Shown here: piece by piece, positions 45,901-55,800 of the stretch
Position numbering within the stretch: position 1 is the stretch's first letter
Layout: every line of letters begins with the position of its first letter
Assembly: GCA_028753945.1 (NCBI GenBank)
Contig: JAPNXP010000007.1
Coordinates: forward strand, 496,001-560,000
From: Hexactinellida sp. DTS-2022
Taxonomy: Eukaryota; Porifera; Hexactinellida
DNA length: 64,000 nucleotides
Direction: 5' to 3'
Position numbers and translations under genes: made by a program
Notes under the pieces: generated by a model
The model's input: only the letters and a program-made list of their open reading frames with translations
Databases searched by the model: none
Told to the model about the DNA's origin: nothing

Positions 45901-46935
45901 ACCAAGAATCCATCGAGCTTTTGTTTAGACGCATTTAATAATATTTTGTTAACAGATTGGGCAACTAATATGATTTGTATTTTCAACTCAAAATGCAAAT
46001 TAATAACAACAATAAATAATGATATTGATTGCCCAGAGGCAATAGCTATTGATAAGAATGGAAATATTGTTGTTGTATCTTTTAGAACTAATTATTGTAT
46101 ACAAAAATTCTGAAAGTAACTTGTATAGATTTGTAGATATTGTTTGTATTATTTGCTGTATTAAAATTAAATTAAAATTTCTTAATATCCATGGTTAAAT
46201 TTGTATGAATTAAAAATAACACAATTCTGTATAGGAATATTGATTTGAGAACACACTTAATTCATAGCTTACTTATATATCGGTCAACACTTTTTCAATA
46301 TAGAAACAATTCAATTAATATACATACTGTAAAACTTACCTTTTGTCAGTGCCTGAATTTATAATAATAATTTAGAAATAAAGGTGTGGCCAGGGCACTG
46401 TCTAAGGATAAATAAAAACAGTTTTTATTAAGTTAATTAATAAATACAGTAGAACCTCGTTAGTAGGAACACGGTTAAAACGTACACTATTCAGTCCCCT
46501 TCAAAGCCTTTTCAAATACAAATAATATTGGTTAATACGAATTCCGGATAAGGCGAACACATTTTGACGGTCCCTTGGTGTTCCTACTAACGAGCTAGGT
46601 TCTACTGAATTTTACATATATATTATTATTACTAAGGATTTAGGTTGCTTGCCACTGGTCTACTTTACTCCTATTTATAGGTAGCGTATGTGTTGGGACA
46701 ACTACAAAGCAGGTTATCCATTCCAGCTCTCAAATCCTGCTTAACAAACCTAGCAGAGGATTACATGGTGCGTCACGAAAGCGCTGAGGCTTTAGGCTCT
46801 ATTGCGGACGCGGAGTGCAAGGCGATACTGAATGCATATTTGCTAGATTCAGATCGCTGTGTGAGGGAATCCTGCGAAGTGGCGCTTGATATTAGCGAAT
46901 ATGAAACGAGTGGGGAACTTAGTTATGCAACTTAG
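42966..46935 (+). CDS. DOHH: Deoxyhypusine hydroxylase
   Basis: Hydroxylates the deoxyhypusine of eIF5A using a di-iron centre, completing hypusine. Exons 42966-43263, 43964-44313 and 46681-46935 (stop TAG); phases match; 300 aa versus 302 in human. HEAT-repeat superhelix with all four HE iron-ligand pairs: LLKHE (H60-E61), IVRHE (H93-E94), LLRHE at the end of exon 2 and MVRHE in exon 3. The end reads [15 protein letters not shown] as in the family. The ATG lies only 9 nt beyond the end of a MITE, and exon 2 begins ~24 nt after another. Intron 2 (2.4 kb) contains a complete NHL gene on the same strand. Confidence 0.96.
43353..43945. repeat. MITEs filling DOHH intron 1
   Basis: 43353-43457 complete CGACTCCGCTTAATAGAGTC element. 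43588-43750 CAGTGAACTCCCGTTATAAC element. The latter is nested between two halves of an ACTCTCGTTAATA-type element (43540-43585 and 43825-43945). Confidence 0.8.
44320..44712. repeat. Two oppositely oriented CCTCGTTA MITEs in DOHH intron 2
   Basis: 44325-44512 and 44541-44710 are near reverse complements of each other. A third copy at 46446-46612 precedes exon 3. Confidence 0.85.
45214..46113 (+). CDS. NHL-repeat beta-propeller protein, nested in DOHH intron 2
   Basis: Intronless, 299 aa. NHL/TRIM2-3-like propeller strands: [93 protein letters not shown] and [17 protein letters not shown]. There are about six blades and no RING, B-box or coiled coil, so it is a propeller-only protein. Such domains usually bind protein or RNA partners. 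It sits in the second intron of DOHH in the same orientation. Independent transcription is assumed because it has a start, a stop and no in-frame link to DOHH exons. It is related in fold to the coiled-coil/NHL gene at 57019-58335. Confidence 0.85.
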   Translation: MVYQESILQTQLLNGRIINGELLISPDYHERNKPILQKVKMGELPGQLSLPEGMSTDENTGNIFITDIYTCRIQVFDTNAIYLYKFSDTHCDDGKTNRPFCIEILNNIVYVSNCANHCISIFNTNGDFITQFGKKGFEFGEFISPYGLALQQQTGELFVCEIESNRRVQIFSNEYPFYLQIQKRHSPRFVRLTPEFIYVLYKSSPCLYKFNYNFEVLERCIVTRGRNKYTKNPSSFCLDAFNNILLTDWATNMICIFNSKCKLITTINNDIDCPEAIAIDKNGNIVVVSFRTNYCIQKF

Positions 46936-47788
46936 TTAGGCAACTTGGTGATGCAAATTAGCTATATTAGTTATGCAACTTAATTATGCAACTTTACAGG
47001 GTATTATACAGTACTAGAATTGAACACTCCTAAGGTCACTAGATTATGAATTTTGTCGCCAAAAATGTTATTTTGTATTACTCTATGGGGAATCTCGCCA
47101 GTTTTCGCGCTCATAAATGCAAACTTATCTCAATTTATACGTTTCTAGGCTTATGGCGCGCTTCTGGATAAAAGCCTGCAAAACTTAATTATACAACTTA
47201 GTTATGCAAATTAGTTGAATAAATTCTTAAATCTGATTGGTATAAATTTGTATTTGGAGAATAGGATTAATATTTCAGTATAAAAGGAATGAATTATTTT
47301 AACATACACAAATATATTTTAACGTTCGTAAATATATTAGGAATAAATTTATTTAACATTCGTAAATATATTAAGGGTTTGCTTATATATTGGCCAACAC
47401 CTTTTCGAGCTTCTTATATATAGAAGGTCTATAAAAGCCCTACAAAACTAAGCAAAAAATTTGTAGACCGTCTATAAATTCTGTAGACCAAAAGCCCCTG
47501 CCGTATATGGGTAATAGTATTTATGTCAAAAAAGTGGTCTGTTTATAGACGGTCTACATATAAGTTATTTCAATGATATTTTAACTAGTAAATTTCAAAA
47601 ACATTTAAAGGTAACTTTTTGTGACCAAATACATTCATAAAAATTGTCTAAATTTCAGAAATATAAAATTTCAAATTTAAACTTTGTACCTCAATAATGA
47701 GAGTTGAATAGATTACGACAACAATTAACAAATAACTCAATAATATAAATAACAACAACTCAAATTAATAAAATCCCCATACAAACAC
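46936..47788. repeat. Intergenic region DOHH / TRAPPC1
   Basis: Short TTAGTTATGCAACT repeats right after the DOHH stop, a repeat starting ACAGGGTATTATACAG at 46996, and a TAGACCGTCTATAA element at 47410-47572. Confidence 0.65.
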
Positions 47789-48220
47789 TCAAGCTATATT
47801 TAGACTAGAAATAAACATATTTAGTTTTTTCGTAAACAGGCTAGATTCAATACTAATTCCTTTCGGATCGCAAAATGGGTTTTTAACAACATACTGTACA
47901 TAATACCCAGAATAAATTTCCTTCAAAATATCGCAAACTCGAATTGTATCAGCTTGTAAATCAGTGTTGAGAACAAATTTTAATTTCGAAGATGTTTCGT
48001 AAAAATGCAAACGATGTTTGTTAGTTGCATAAGATACGAATTGGTTTTCAGCATCGATTGGTGAGAGGCGATTTATAAATGATTTTATTGAGAATATCAT
48101 TCCGTACATTAGTTTGAATTCTTCAGTTTGTGAAACGTTAGATTCTCCACTCCTTTTCCATTCCCAATAGTAAATGCATTGACCATCAGAGTTGAACACG
48201 TACAGATTGTAGATTGTCAT
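47789..48220 (-). CDS. TRAPPC1: TRAPP complex subunit 1
   Basis: Single exon, 143 aa (human 145), longin fold. Opens MTIYNLYVFNSDGQCIYYWEW and continues EEFKLMYGMIFSIKSFINRLSP, HRLHFYETSSKLKFVLNTD and IYSGYYVQYVVKNPFC, which match TRAPPC1/Bet5 throughout. It is a core subunit of the TRAPP Rab-GEF complexes (Ypt1/Rab1) for ER-Golgi and autophagic traffic. The start lies within about 15 bp of a pogo-like MITE that begins near 48233, so its promoter region is repeat DNA. RNF25, upstream on the same strand, ends 464 bp away. Confidence 0.94.
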   Translation of the reverse strand: MTIYNLYVFNSDGQCIYYWEWKRSGESNVSQTEEFKLMYGMIFSIKSFINRLSPIDAENQFVSYATNKHRLHFYETSSKLKFVLNTDLQADTIRVCDILKEIYSGYYVQYVVKNPFCDPKGISIESSLFTKKLNMFISSLNIA

Positions 48221-48229
48221 TTAACTAGT

Positions 48230-48520
48230 ACAGTAGACTCTCGTTAATAGGACACGGATAAGGCGAAATATCGGTTAATTTGTATGCGTGCATTTGTATA
48301 GGGATTTAAACCTTGTAAAAATCTAAAATTACAGCTGTGCCGACAGCATTTTCTTTGGTGACACTTCATTAAAAGGACTTACAGTAGACTCTCGCTAATA
48401 GGAACACGGATAAGGGGAATATCGGTTAAGGAGCACGAGGTTTAATTCCCTAGCCTATACAAATGCATGCAAGTGACTCCGGTTAATAATAATTGCGGAT
48501 AATACGAACAAATTTCGACA
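48230..48520. repeat. MITEs between TRAPPC1 and RNF25
   Basis: ACTCTCGTTAATAGGACACG left end (48233), inserted CTGTGCCGACAGCATT repeat (48315-48375), then a second ACTCTCGCTAATAGGAACAC element (48380-48520). This is the putative TRAPPC1 promoter. Confidence 0.75.
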
Positions 48521-48684
48521 AGCAAGTCATTCAAAAATTAGTGATTTTTGTGAATTTTTTCGAATTTAAAAGTATAACACAAGCTATATATTTCAGATTC
48601 GCAAATAAAGCGAATAAAATATGTAATTTCCGACTATAATACAATTCAATTACTCTATGACAACAAAATGTGAAATTCAATGTC

Positions 48685-50010
48685 TTATTGATAATTCGGT
48701 TTTTCACTCCCTTTAGAATTCTGTTGTTTTGGCCTAGATTCTTGTTTGTAATCGCTGTAATCATTGTAATCATGTTGATTATATCTGGTCCTATCATTTC
48801 TATAGGATTGTCTAGGTTCTTGTCTGTAATCATAAGAATAATTGTAATCACTCTGATTACTTTCCCATCTGTAATTTCCATACGATTCTCGTGAGTCTTG
48901 TCTGTAATCATAGTAATCATTGTAATCACGCTGATTATATCCATCTCTTTCCTTTCTATTGTAATATTTTTGCTTTGAATTAAAATCTTTTTGTTGTTGT
49001 TTGTGTCTCGGATTATACCTTTTAGGTGTTGTTTGTTTGTCATTTGTTTCAGCCGGTAATTGATTACTTTCTATAGTAACCTCTTTTTCAGGTTCTGTCA
49101 CTGGAATAACAGAAAATATAAATTCTTCTTCTTTACTGGGTTTATTTTCAACCGATTCAGTTTGTTCAGTTTGTTCCAATTCTGTATTAATTTCAGGTGT
49201 ACGCGGTTTCCAATAAGAGTCCATATCGAATTTCGTTGCTTCTTCTTTCAAATCGATAATTCCTCCAACTGCTAATTGCCTTTCATACAACTCTTTTCTC
49301 TTTGTTTGCTCTTCCAACATTCGTTTGTTAGGCTTAAACAGAATAGTTTGTGAATCAAAAAAACTTAATGGATCAGTTTTCTTGATATCTTCAAGACATT
49401 GGGAATCGTTAGGAATAAATTCTCTACAAACAGGGCATTCTAAATGTAATTTATCTTTTTTCAATCCGGTTATTTTATGTTCTGTTTCAATACAATCGAT
49501 AGATTCCAACTCAATACGTACATAACTTGAGAAGCATGATAAATGGAAAAAATGGAAACAATTCGTTTTAGTATATCCGTGGTCCAAATCGAATTCGCAC
49601 ATACAAACACAGCAAGCTTCATACGGTCTATTCTGTTGAGTTAGAAACACCTTTAAATGTTCTATAACTTCGTATAACATAGAATGCCCGATTTTCGCCT
49701 CAGATACTTGCCTTGCTTCAGTCAAAAGATTGTTTAGAATTTCGTCATTTAATCCACGTGAAATTAAAGTTGACCAAATAGGTGGCACATTTGGATAATC
49801 ATTTGGGATGATTACTCTCATTTTTACGAAAACGAATTGTTTTGTTTTATCATCAGCTGTACTAGGTTCTAAATTTAGGAAAAGTATTTTTTCATTTTTG
49901 TCAGTGTTTTCATTGGAAATTTGTAATTCTTCAAAGAATACTGCGCTCAGGAAATCTATTTCATCTTCCAAACAAATACTTTCCATGCGAGTAAAAGATT
50001 TGTTGGCCAT
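48685..50010 (-). CDS. RNF25: RNF25-like E3 ubiquitin ligase (RWD + RING) with repetitive tail
   Basis: Single exon, 441 aa. RWD domain ~10-125 (EIDFLSAVFFEEL, VIIPNDYPNVPPI). RING-type finger ~133-195 with the RNF25 spacing: CCVCMCEF, then NCFHFFHLSCF and finally ECPVCREFI after a long insert. An ELYERQLAVGGIIDL-like helix after the RING also matches the family. In vertebrates RNF25 ubiquitinates stalled ribosomes and signalling targets. The last ~120 residues are a low-complexity tail of Tyr/Asn/Arg/Asp repeats (YNQRDYNDYYDYRQ-like), encoded by imperfect tandem DNA at ~48750-48960. The start gives a full RWD domain. Confidence 0.9.
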   Translation of the reverse strand: MANKSFTRMESICLEDEIDFLSAVFFEELQISNENTDKNEKILFLNLEPSTADDKTKQFVFVKMRVIIPNDYPNVPPIWSTLISRGLNDEILNNLLTEARQVSEAKIGHSMLYEVIEHLKVFLTQQNRPYEACCVCMCEFDLDHGYTKTNCFHFFHLSCFSSYVRIELESIDCIETEHKITGLKKDKLHLECPVCREFIPNDSQCLEDIKKTDPLSFFDSQTILFKPNKRMLEEQTKRKELYERQLAVGGIIDLKEEATKFDMDSYWKPRTPEINTELEQTEQTESVENKPSKEEEFIFSVIPVTEPEKEVTIESNQLPAETNDKQTTPKRYNPRHKQQQKDFNSKQKYYNRKERDGYNQRDYNDYYDYRQDSRESYGNYRWESNQSDYNYSYDYRQEPRQSYRNDRTRYNQHDYNDYSDYKQESRPKQQNSKGSEKPNYQ

Positions 50011-50084
50011 TCAAGAAATCTAATTTCTGGTAGGCTTGGGTGCAAAAGATTTTAAGTTAACTACTCTACATAATACACATAATA

Positions 50085-50585
50085 CAGTTAACTCCCGTTA
50101 TAACGAAGTCGGATATAACGAAATACACGCTTATAAAGTAGAATGTTCTTATATCCGGCATCTATTTCAGTTACAGTTCTATTCACTTTTGGATAAAAAC
50201 TAATTTATTGACCATGCAAAGTACTAGTAATAACATCATTATTATATTTTTAGTTTCAATTAATTAACCTCTAATAATTCCAATTTATATATTGTGACCC
50301 TGCTAGCTTAAATTACTATCGAAATATATACTCACTAAAAGCTCAACTCATATTGGAGCTAAACTTTAGATTATTTCCAATAATAAATCTTATAATAATC
50401 AGGCTTGACTGCTTATTATGAACTAGAGTAAAACCTCGTTAGTACGAAAATGCGTTCGCCTTATCCGGAATTCGTATTAACCAATATTATTTGTATTTGA
50501 AAAGGCTTTGAAGGGGACTGAAATAGTGTTTATATTAACCGGAATTACGTATTAACCGTGTTCGTACAAACGAGGTTCTACTGTA
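50085..50585. repeat. MITEs in the RNF25 / DHHC divergent promoter
   Basis: 50085-50170 CAGTTAACTCCCGTTATAAC left end; 50425-50585 inverted CCTCGTTAGTACGAA element ending 46 bp before the DHHC ATG. Confidence 0.8.
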
Positions 50586-50631
50586 TGTTATTTACAAATG
50601 AAATTGTTTGTTTGCTAAATAGATCAACAAA

Positions 50632-51816
50632 ATGGATCAAGAATCGAATACAAATAGATTCACCTGTTCATCATGTTGCAATAAGAACACACAACCTATT
50701 AACAACAACGAAAATATTCAAACAAGGAAATACAAAGTTTTTTCCGGTAGAAACCAAATTCTATTTAACGGTCGATTTATCACATCACATCAACCAGGTG
50801 TTATAATAATAACATTCATGTTAGTAATGTTCGTCGCTATTTTATACTTCGCTTTTGACGCTCGATACCTTGCCATACGATTAAACCCTGTCATCGTTTT
50901 ACCACCTATAATAGGCCTAATTTACATAATTCTTTTCCTATTGAAAGCAGCCTGCGTTGATCCAGGAATTATCCCAAAACCAATGCCAGATGAAATCATT
51001 TATTTCGAAATGAAAAACCCACCTCCACCAAAAGCATATACTCCTCAATGGAAAACCGATTATTTCGGTAAAGAAATAACTTTAGTACAGTGCGTAACTT
51101 GTAAGCTTTATAAACCACCGCGTACGAGCCATTGCTCTACTTGTAATGTTTGTATTGAGAATTTCGATCATCATTGTCCATGGGTTGGAAATTGTGTTGG
51201 TAAAAGGAATTACCGTTATTTCTACCTATTTACAATGACAACATTGTTAACATGTGTTTATATTGGGATTTGTAATGTGTTAAATTTCGTGTTAACAGCA
51301 ACTGATCCTGGAAATGATATTTTCGATGCGCTTAAAAGTTCACCTGCAAGTTTCGTACAATTCTCAATTTCAGGATTTGTTCTATGGAGTTTAATCGGGT
51401 TGGGTGGTTATCACACATTATTAATCGCCCAGGCAAAGACAACAAATGAAGCGATTAAAAAAACATATCGAGGTAGAAGAAATCCATATTGCCACACAAA
51501 TATTTGTATTAATTATTGCAATATTTTATGTGGACCTTTTACACCAAGTTTGATCACTAATCGACGGTATTTGACTTCAGATGAATACGAATATTATTTC
51601 GGTCAAGGTAGTAAAACTTATGGGACAATAAACCCTTGCTTACTAATGCTAAAACCGCCGACAATGCAAAATCTGATTCCTGACCCTAACCCGTCTTATC
51701 CGAGACAAGAATTAACTACGAATAACAGAGAAAGTACCATGGATGATATAAAACCTGAATCTGAAAATGTAACAATTTCAAAACCTTTGTTAGATGATAG
51801 TATTGCTTCTTTTTGA
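50632..51816 (+). CDS. DHHC palmitoyltransferase, ZDHHC9/14/18 type
   Basis: Single exon, 394 aa. The RKYKVFSGRNQILFNGR opening is specific to the ZDHHC9/14/18 group. Two TMs (~55-105) and a DPGIIPKP motif precede the Cys-rich domain: CVTCKLYKPPRTSHCSTC, FDHHCPWVGNCVGKRNYR (DHHC at ~179-182). Two more TMs follow, with the TTNE-containing TTxE motif (~280) and PFTPSL. It S-acylates proteins such as Ras at the Golgi/ER. The N-terminal CSSCC may itself be lipidated or bind metal. The ATG lies 9 nt after TAAATAG, and a MITE ends 46 bp upstream. Confidence 0.93.
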   Translation: MDQESNTNRFTCSSCCNKNTQPINNNENIQTRKYKVFSGRNQILFNGRFITSHQPGVIIITFMLVMFVAILYFAFDARYLAIRLNPVIVLPPIIGLIYIILFLLKAACVDPGIIPKPMPDEIIYFEMKNPPPPKAYTPQWKTDYFGKEITLVQCVTCKLYKPPRTSHCSTCNVCIENFDHHCPWVGNCVGKRNYRYFYLFTMTTLLTCVYIGICNVLNFVLTATDPGNDIFDALKSSPASFVQFSISGFVLWSLIGLGGYHTLLIAQAKTTNEAIKKTYRGRRNPYCHTNICINYCNILCGPFTPSLITNRRYLTSDEYEYYFGQGSKTYGTINPCLLMLKPPTMQNLIPDPNPSYPRQELTTNNRESTMDDIKPESENVTISKPLLDDSIASF

Positions 51817-52863
51817 GGCATTAATTAAATGTTTTATTTACTAATAGCGACTAAATATGTGTGATTATTATTATTATTTATTGAAGTTAATTTATGGAGA
51901 ATTGACAATATTTATTGGGATTAAATGGATTTATAATACAGTAGATTCTCGTTAATAGGAACACGGAAAAAGGTTTAATTCCCCTAGCCTATACAAATGC
52001 ATGCAAGTGACTCCGGTTAATACGAATTCCGGATAATAAAAACACTTTCAGTCCCCTTCAAAGCCTTTTCAATACAAATGAAATTTGTTAATACAAACAA
52101 ATTTTCGACGGTCATTTAGTATTCCTATTAAAGAGAGTCTACTTTACAATAAACACTCGCAAATCTGAAAAGCTAGTTATCACATTCGAAATGTGTCATA
52201 GTATAAATACAGTAGAACCTCGTTAGTACGAACACCAGGGGACCGTCTAAATGTGTTCGCTTTATCTGGAATTCGTATTAACCAATATCATTTGTATTGA
52301 AAAGGCTTTGAAGGGGACTAATATACTGTTAACGAGTATTTCGTATAACCATGTTCGTACTACCGAGGTTCTACTGTATATTAGCATTCTTGTCAACCCA
52401 ATTTATACCTAGGATTTCTCATCTTAGTACAGTATACTCCGCTTAATAGAGCCACCGGTTAATAGATTTCTCCGCTTAATCGGGTCAAAATTTGACAAGA
52501 TTTATAGGAAGGAATGACAGTTTGACTCAAAATATTTTCGGTTATTAGATTTATCCACTTAATCAGGTCAAACTACCCTAAATGGACCCTATTAAGCGGA
52601 GTAAACTGTATTTTATAAAATTCTTTAGTGAATAGCCAAGTACAGTCAATTATGATAGTAATTCGACTAATGTTTAACCTCCAAAAGACACAATAAAAAC
52701 ATAAATAATTATTAATAAACAAAAACGTTACAATATAAAAGTTATAAAAAATAGGATATTATAAATTAGTATAAAATATCAGTATAAAATAGACAGTTGA
52801 TAAATATATAAGTGGTTAGTTTGCCTATAGCTAAGTATAAATAGTTGTTAAGTGTTCGCATAT
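51817..52863. repeat. Convergent intergenic region with three MITEs
   Basis: 51940-52145 GATTCTCGTTAATAGGAACA element with a foreign middle piece from the CCTCGTTA family. 52208-52380 complete CCTCGTTAGTACGAACACC element. 52427-52612 CTCCGCTTAATAGAGCCACC element with expanded core. Confidence 0.8.
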
Positions 52864-55800
52864 TTAAGATAGCCCGATAGTGGTAACCAAGGCAACAGTG
52901 AACATTACACACACGATTACTACCAGTCCGAATATCGAATTCCTAAGTGGCATATCGGTTGGTGTGTAGAAACCCTCTGAATGTGGTAAAGCAGAGGAAG
53001 CGAGGGAACCGTCTGGCAATAATTTATGATCTTGCATTGCGGCCATTTGATAAATCTGTTTATCTTTCTCAGTTCGTTCATCAGTAACGTGATAAATATC
53101 AAAAAGGAAAAATATAATGGATAAACTGAATAGCCATCCACCCATAATATATCTGGCAATTCGCGCGGGCGGGTAAAACTCATCAAAGAATGAATTGTAA
53201 TAGCAGTGCATATCTTCTAGTATGAATAGACCAATGAATATGTAGGCACTGGATAGGACCATAGCGAGTAACAACAGGGCGAAATAAATGAAGTCAAATA
53301 CGAATCTATAAATAGGGAAAGTTATAAATGAAATTACTTATATAGAGCTCAGCTCTAGTAGAGTTCAGTTTTTCAGTATGTGTATTCAGCACTGAGAAAG
53401 GTCAGTTTTTTTCCAGAGTTCGAAATTGACCTTTAGAAAGTAAGCCTGGGCTTTTAGTATGGGATAAAATCTGAACTCTACAAAGCTCAGCTCTATATAA
53501 GCATTCTCATTAAATTAAGTTCCGATTAGTGAATTTGTTCGGATTAGTGAAAAATATACTAAGGATAAATATTATAGTATAATGTACCTGGGTTAGTACG
53601 TACTTTTAACCTTATTTATAAAGCATTTTTATAAGTATTTCTATGTATTATAAATTCGGATAATGCGTAAGAATTTTCCATTCCCGAGGGGTACGTTATA
53701 ACTGAGTTCTACTGTATAATATATAGTAGAACCTCGTTAATACGAACACCAACGGACGGTGAAAATTTGTTCGTCTTATCCGGAAATTCGTATTAACCGT
53801 GTTCGTACTAACGAGGTTCTACAGTAAATCATATGAATAACAAACCTTGGTGTGGGGTGGTTGTATTTTGAACATTTAACAATCGAAACGAATGGAATTA
53901 CGATAGCTAGACATAAGACAAATACACCTACAATCTGATAAGTCAAGAAAATATCAAAACCGGATATCCATAGTCCAACTATTCTATAACGAGATGGAAC
54001 AGAAATACCCGAGTAAATAAGGAAAAATACGAACCCTACAATGGCTAGAAAGCTGCTAACTAACAATACGAGACGATGAGTTATGAACCATGTACGTCGA
54101 TCGTCACCTAATGTAGGGACAAGAAAATGCCAGATAAAGAAAGCTATCGGGAAGAAAAGCATCCAAGCAATTACGTTTATGCCGAGATGAGGTTTCCAGT
54201 ATTGACAGTTCGATACCTAGAAAGTTATCTGATAAAAGTGACAAATATAGAGACATATATAAGAGAATATACTTATGTAAAGGACAGTTTTTAAAGTTTT
54301 TTAACCTTTTTTTAATAGTAAAAAGCTTGACAAAAATAGTGACAAAAATAGTGACAATTATAAGAGAATATACTTATGGAAAGGACAGTTTAAAACCTGT
54401 TTTTAATAATAAAAGAGCTTGACAAAGATAGTGACAAAAAAGTGACAAAAATAGTGACAAATATTAGAGAATATACAGTCAGGTTCTTTTATTATCATGA
54501 ACATTCAAGGGATCAAAAATTGTGTTCATAATAGAGAGACTTCATAATAAGCGAACTCAACTTAATACACAACCTATGTAATTGGGAACATAGGGTATGG
54601 GCGTAGCCAACAAAAATTTTTTGGGGCGGCCCGAAAAATCTTTTGGGGGGCCACTATTCAGTTGAGTCATTACAATACAGTAAGCGAACGCTCAATCTAT
54701 CCTTATTCAAAGTTATTGTAGAAAATTTGGGGGGGCCCAGGTAAATTTGGGGGGGCCCAGGTAAATTTGGGGGGGGCCAGGCTACGCCCATGCCATAGGG
54801 CTTGTTCAAAATAATAATAATAAAAAGGTAATGCGGAAATAGTTCGATTTTACAAAACAAAACAAAAAAATGAAATTTTTTAAATTAGGAGCGCTAAAAT
54901 TTGGAATCCTCTCCTATACCGTAAGATTAATTTGTGATTTAGGCGTATTAAAATTGCATCATACACTGATTAGTAGCGTACATACGAATGGCTGTATAAT
55001 ACCCTGTACAGTCACAATAGGAACTTGCCTGCACAGTTCTAATATTGGTTCCGATGGGTTGCTTAACCGCAATGCAGGCTGTGCTCCTGAGAGGAGGCTG
55101 GAATGGTTCGTAAAGCACGTGTCTGTCTAGTTTCCGGTTTGAATTCCCGGCTGAGTAGAATTGGTAGAGACAGGTGTTCAGATCAGCGTCGGTAGAGTCG
55201 TTACCTAAATAGGTACAGTGGCGTTCGTATAATAGCAATTGCTCTAATAGCAATATTATTGCTCTATTAGCAAGGTATTTTCAGTCCCCAAGCGAGCATT
55301 TAATGTTAATTATGTTCCTTTAATAGCAAGTTCGCCTATTAGCATATTTTCATATTTTCATGCTATCACGCGAAGACAACTGTAAGGCGCAAAAAGGTTC
55401 GACTTTTTAAAATTGGAAAAAATTCAACTAAAATAGGAATTGTACGACTTTCCTTTCAGTATTGTTGGCCACGCATTTAGGCCAGGTTTTTCTCATATCC
55501 ATCCATGGTCCAGCAACACTAAATTCAAACTATTCCTAATTTGGTTATTCGAACTATTTCCACCATACCTCCATCATTGAAACTGCTTTTTATTAAAGGA
55601 ATGGGGACGTTCAAAGGTTAGGTAAACAGAACGAAAATATTTTACTACAAAATGGTCAAAATCGTGACAAAGATCTATAATTTTCGGACATTTGCGTTAT
55701 GTACTGTCACTGGAAAATTGGTCCCGAAAAAATTGGTCCGGGGGACCAAAATTCCATGGAAAAATGGCCCTAGGATCAGTTTTCCATGGAATTTTGCTCG

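Noticed and set aside
48531..49043. 170-codon Ile/Thr/Met-rich minus frame
   Set aside because: Out-of-frame reading of the RNF25 tail repeats.
54870..55253. Separate small gene at 54870-55130 (+)
   Set aside because: Overlaps DOMON-b561 exon 2 on the other strand and a dispersed repeat; the minus-strand exon joins in phase to its neighbours.
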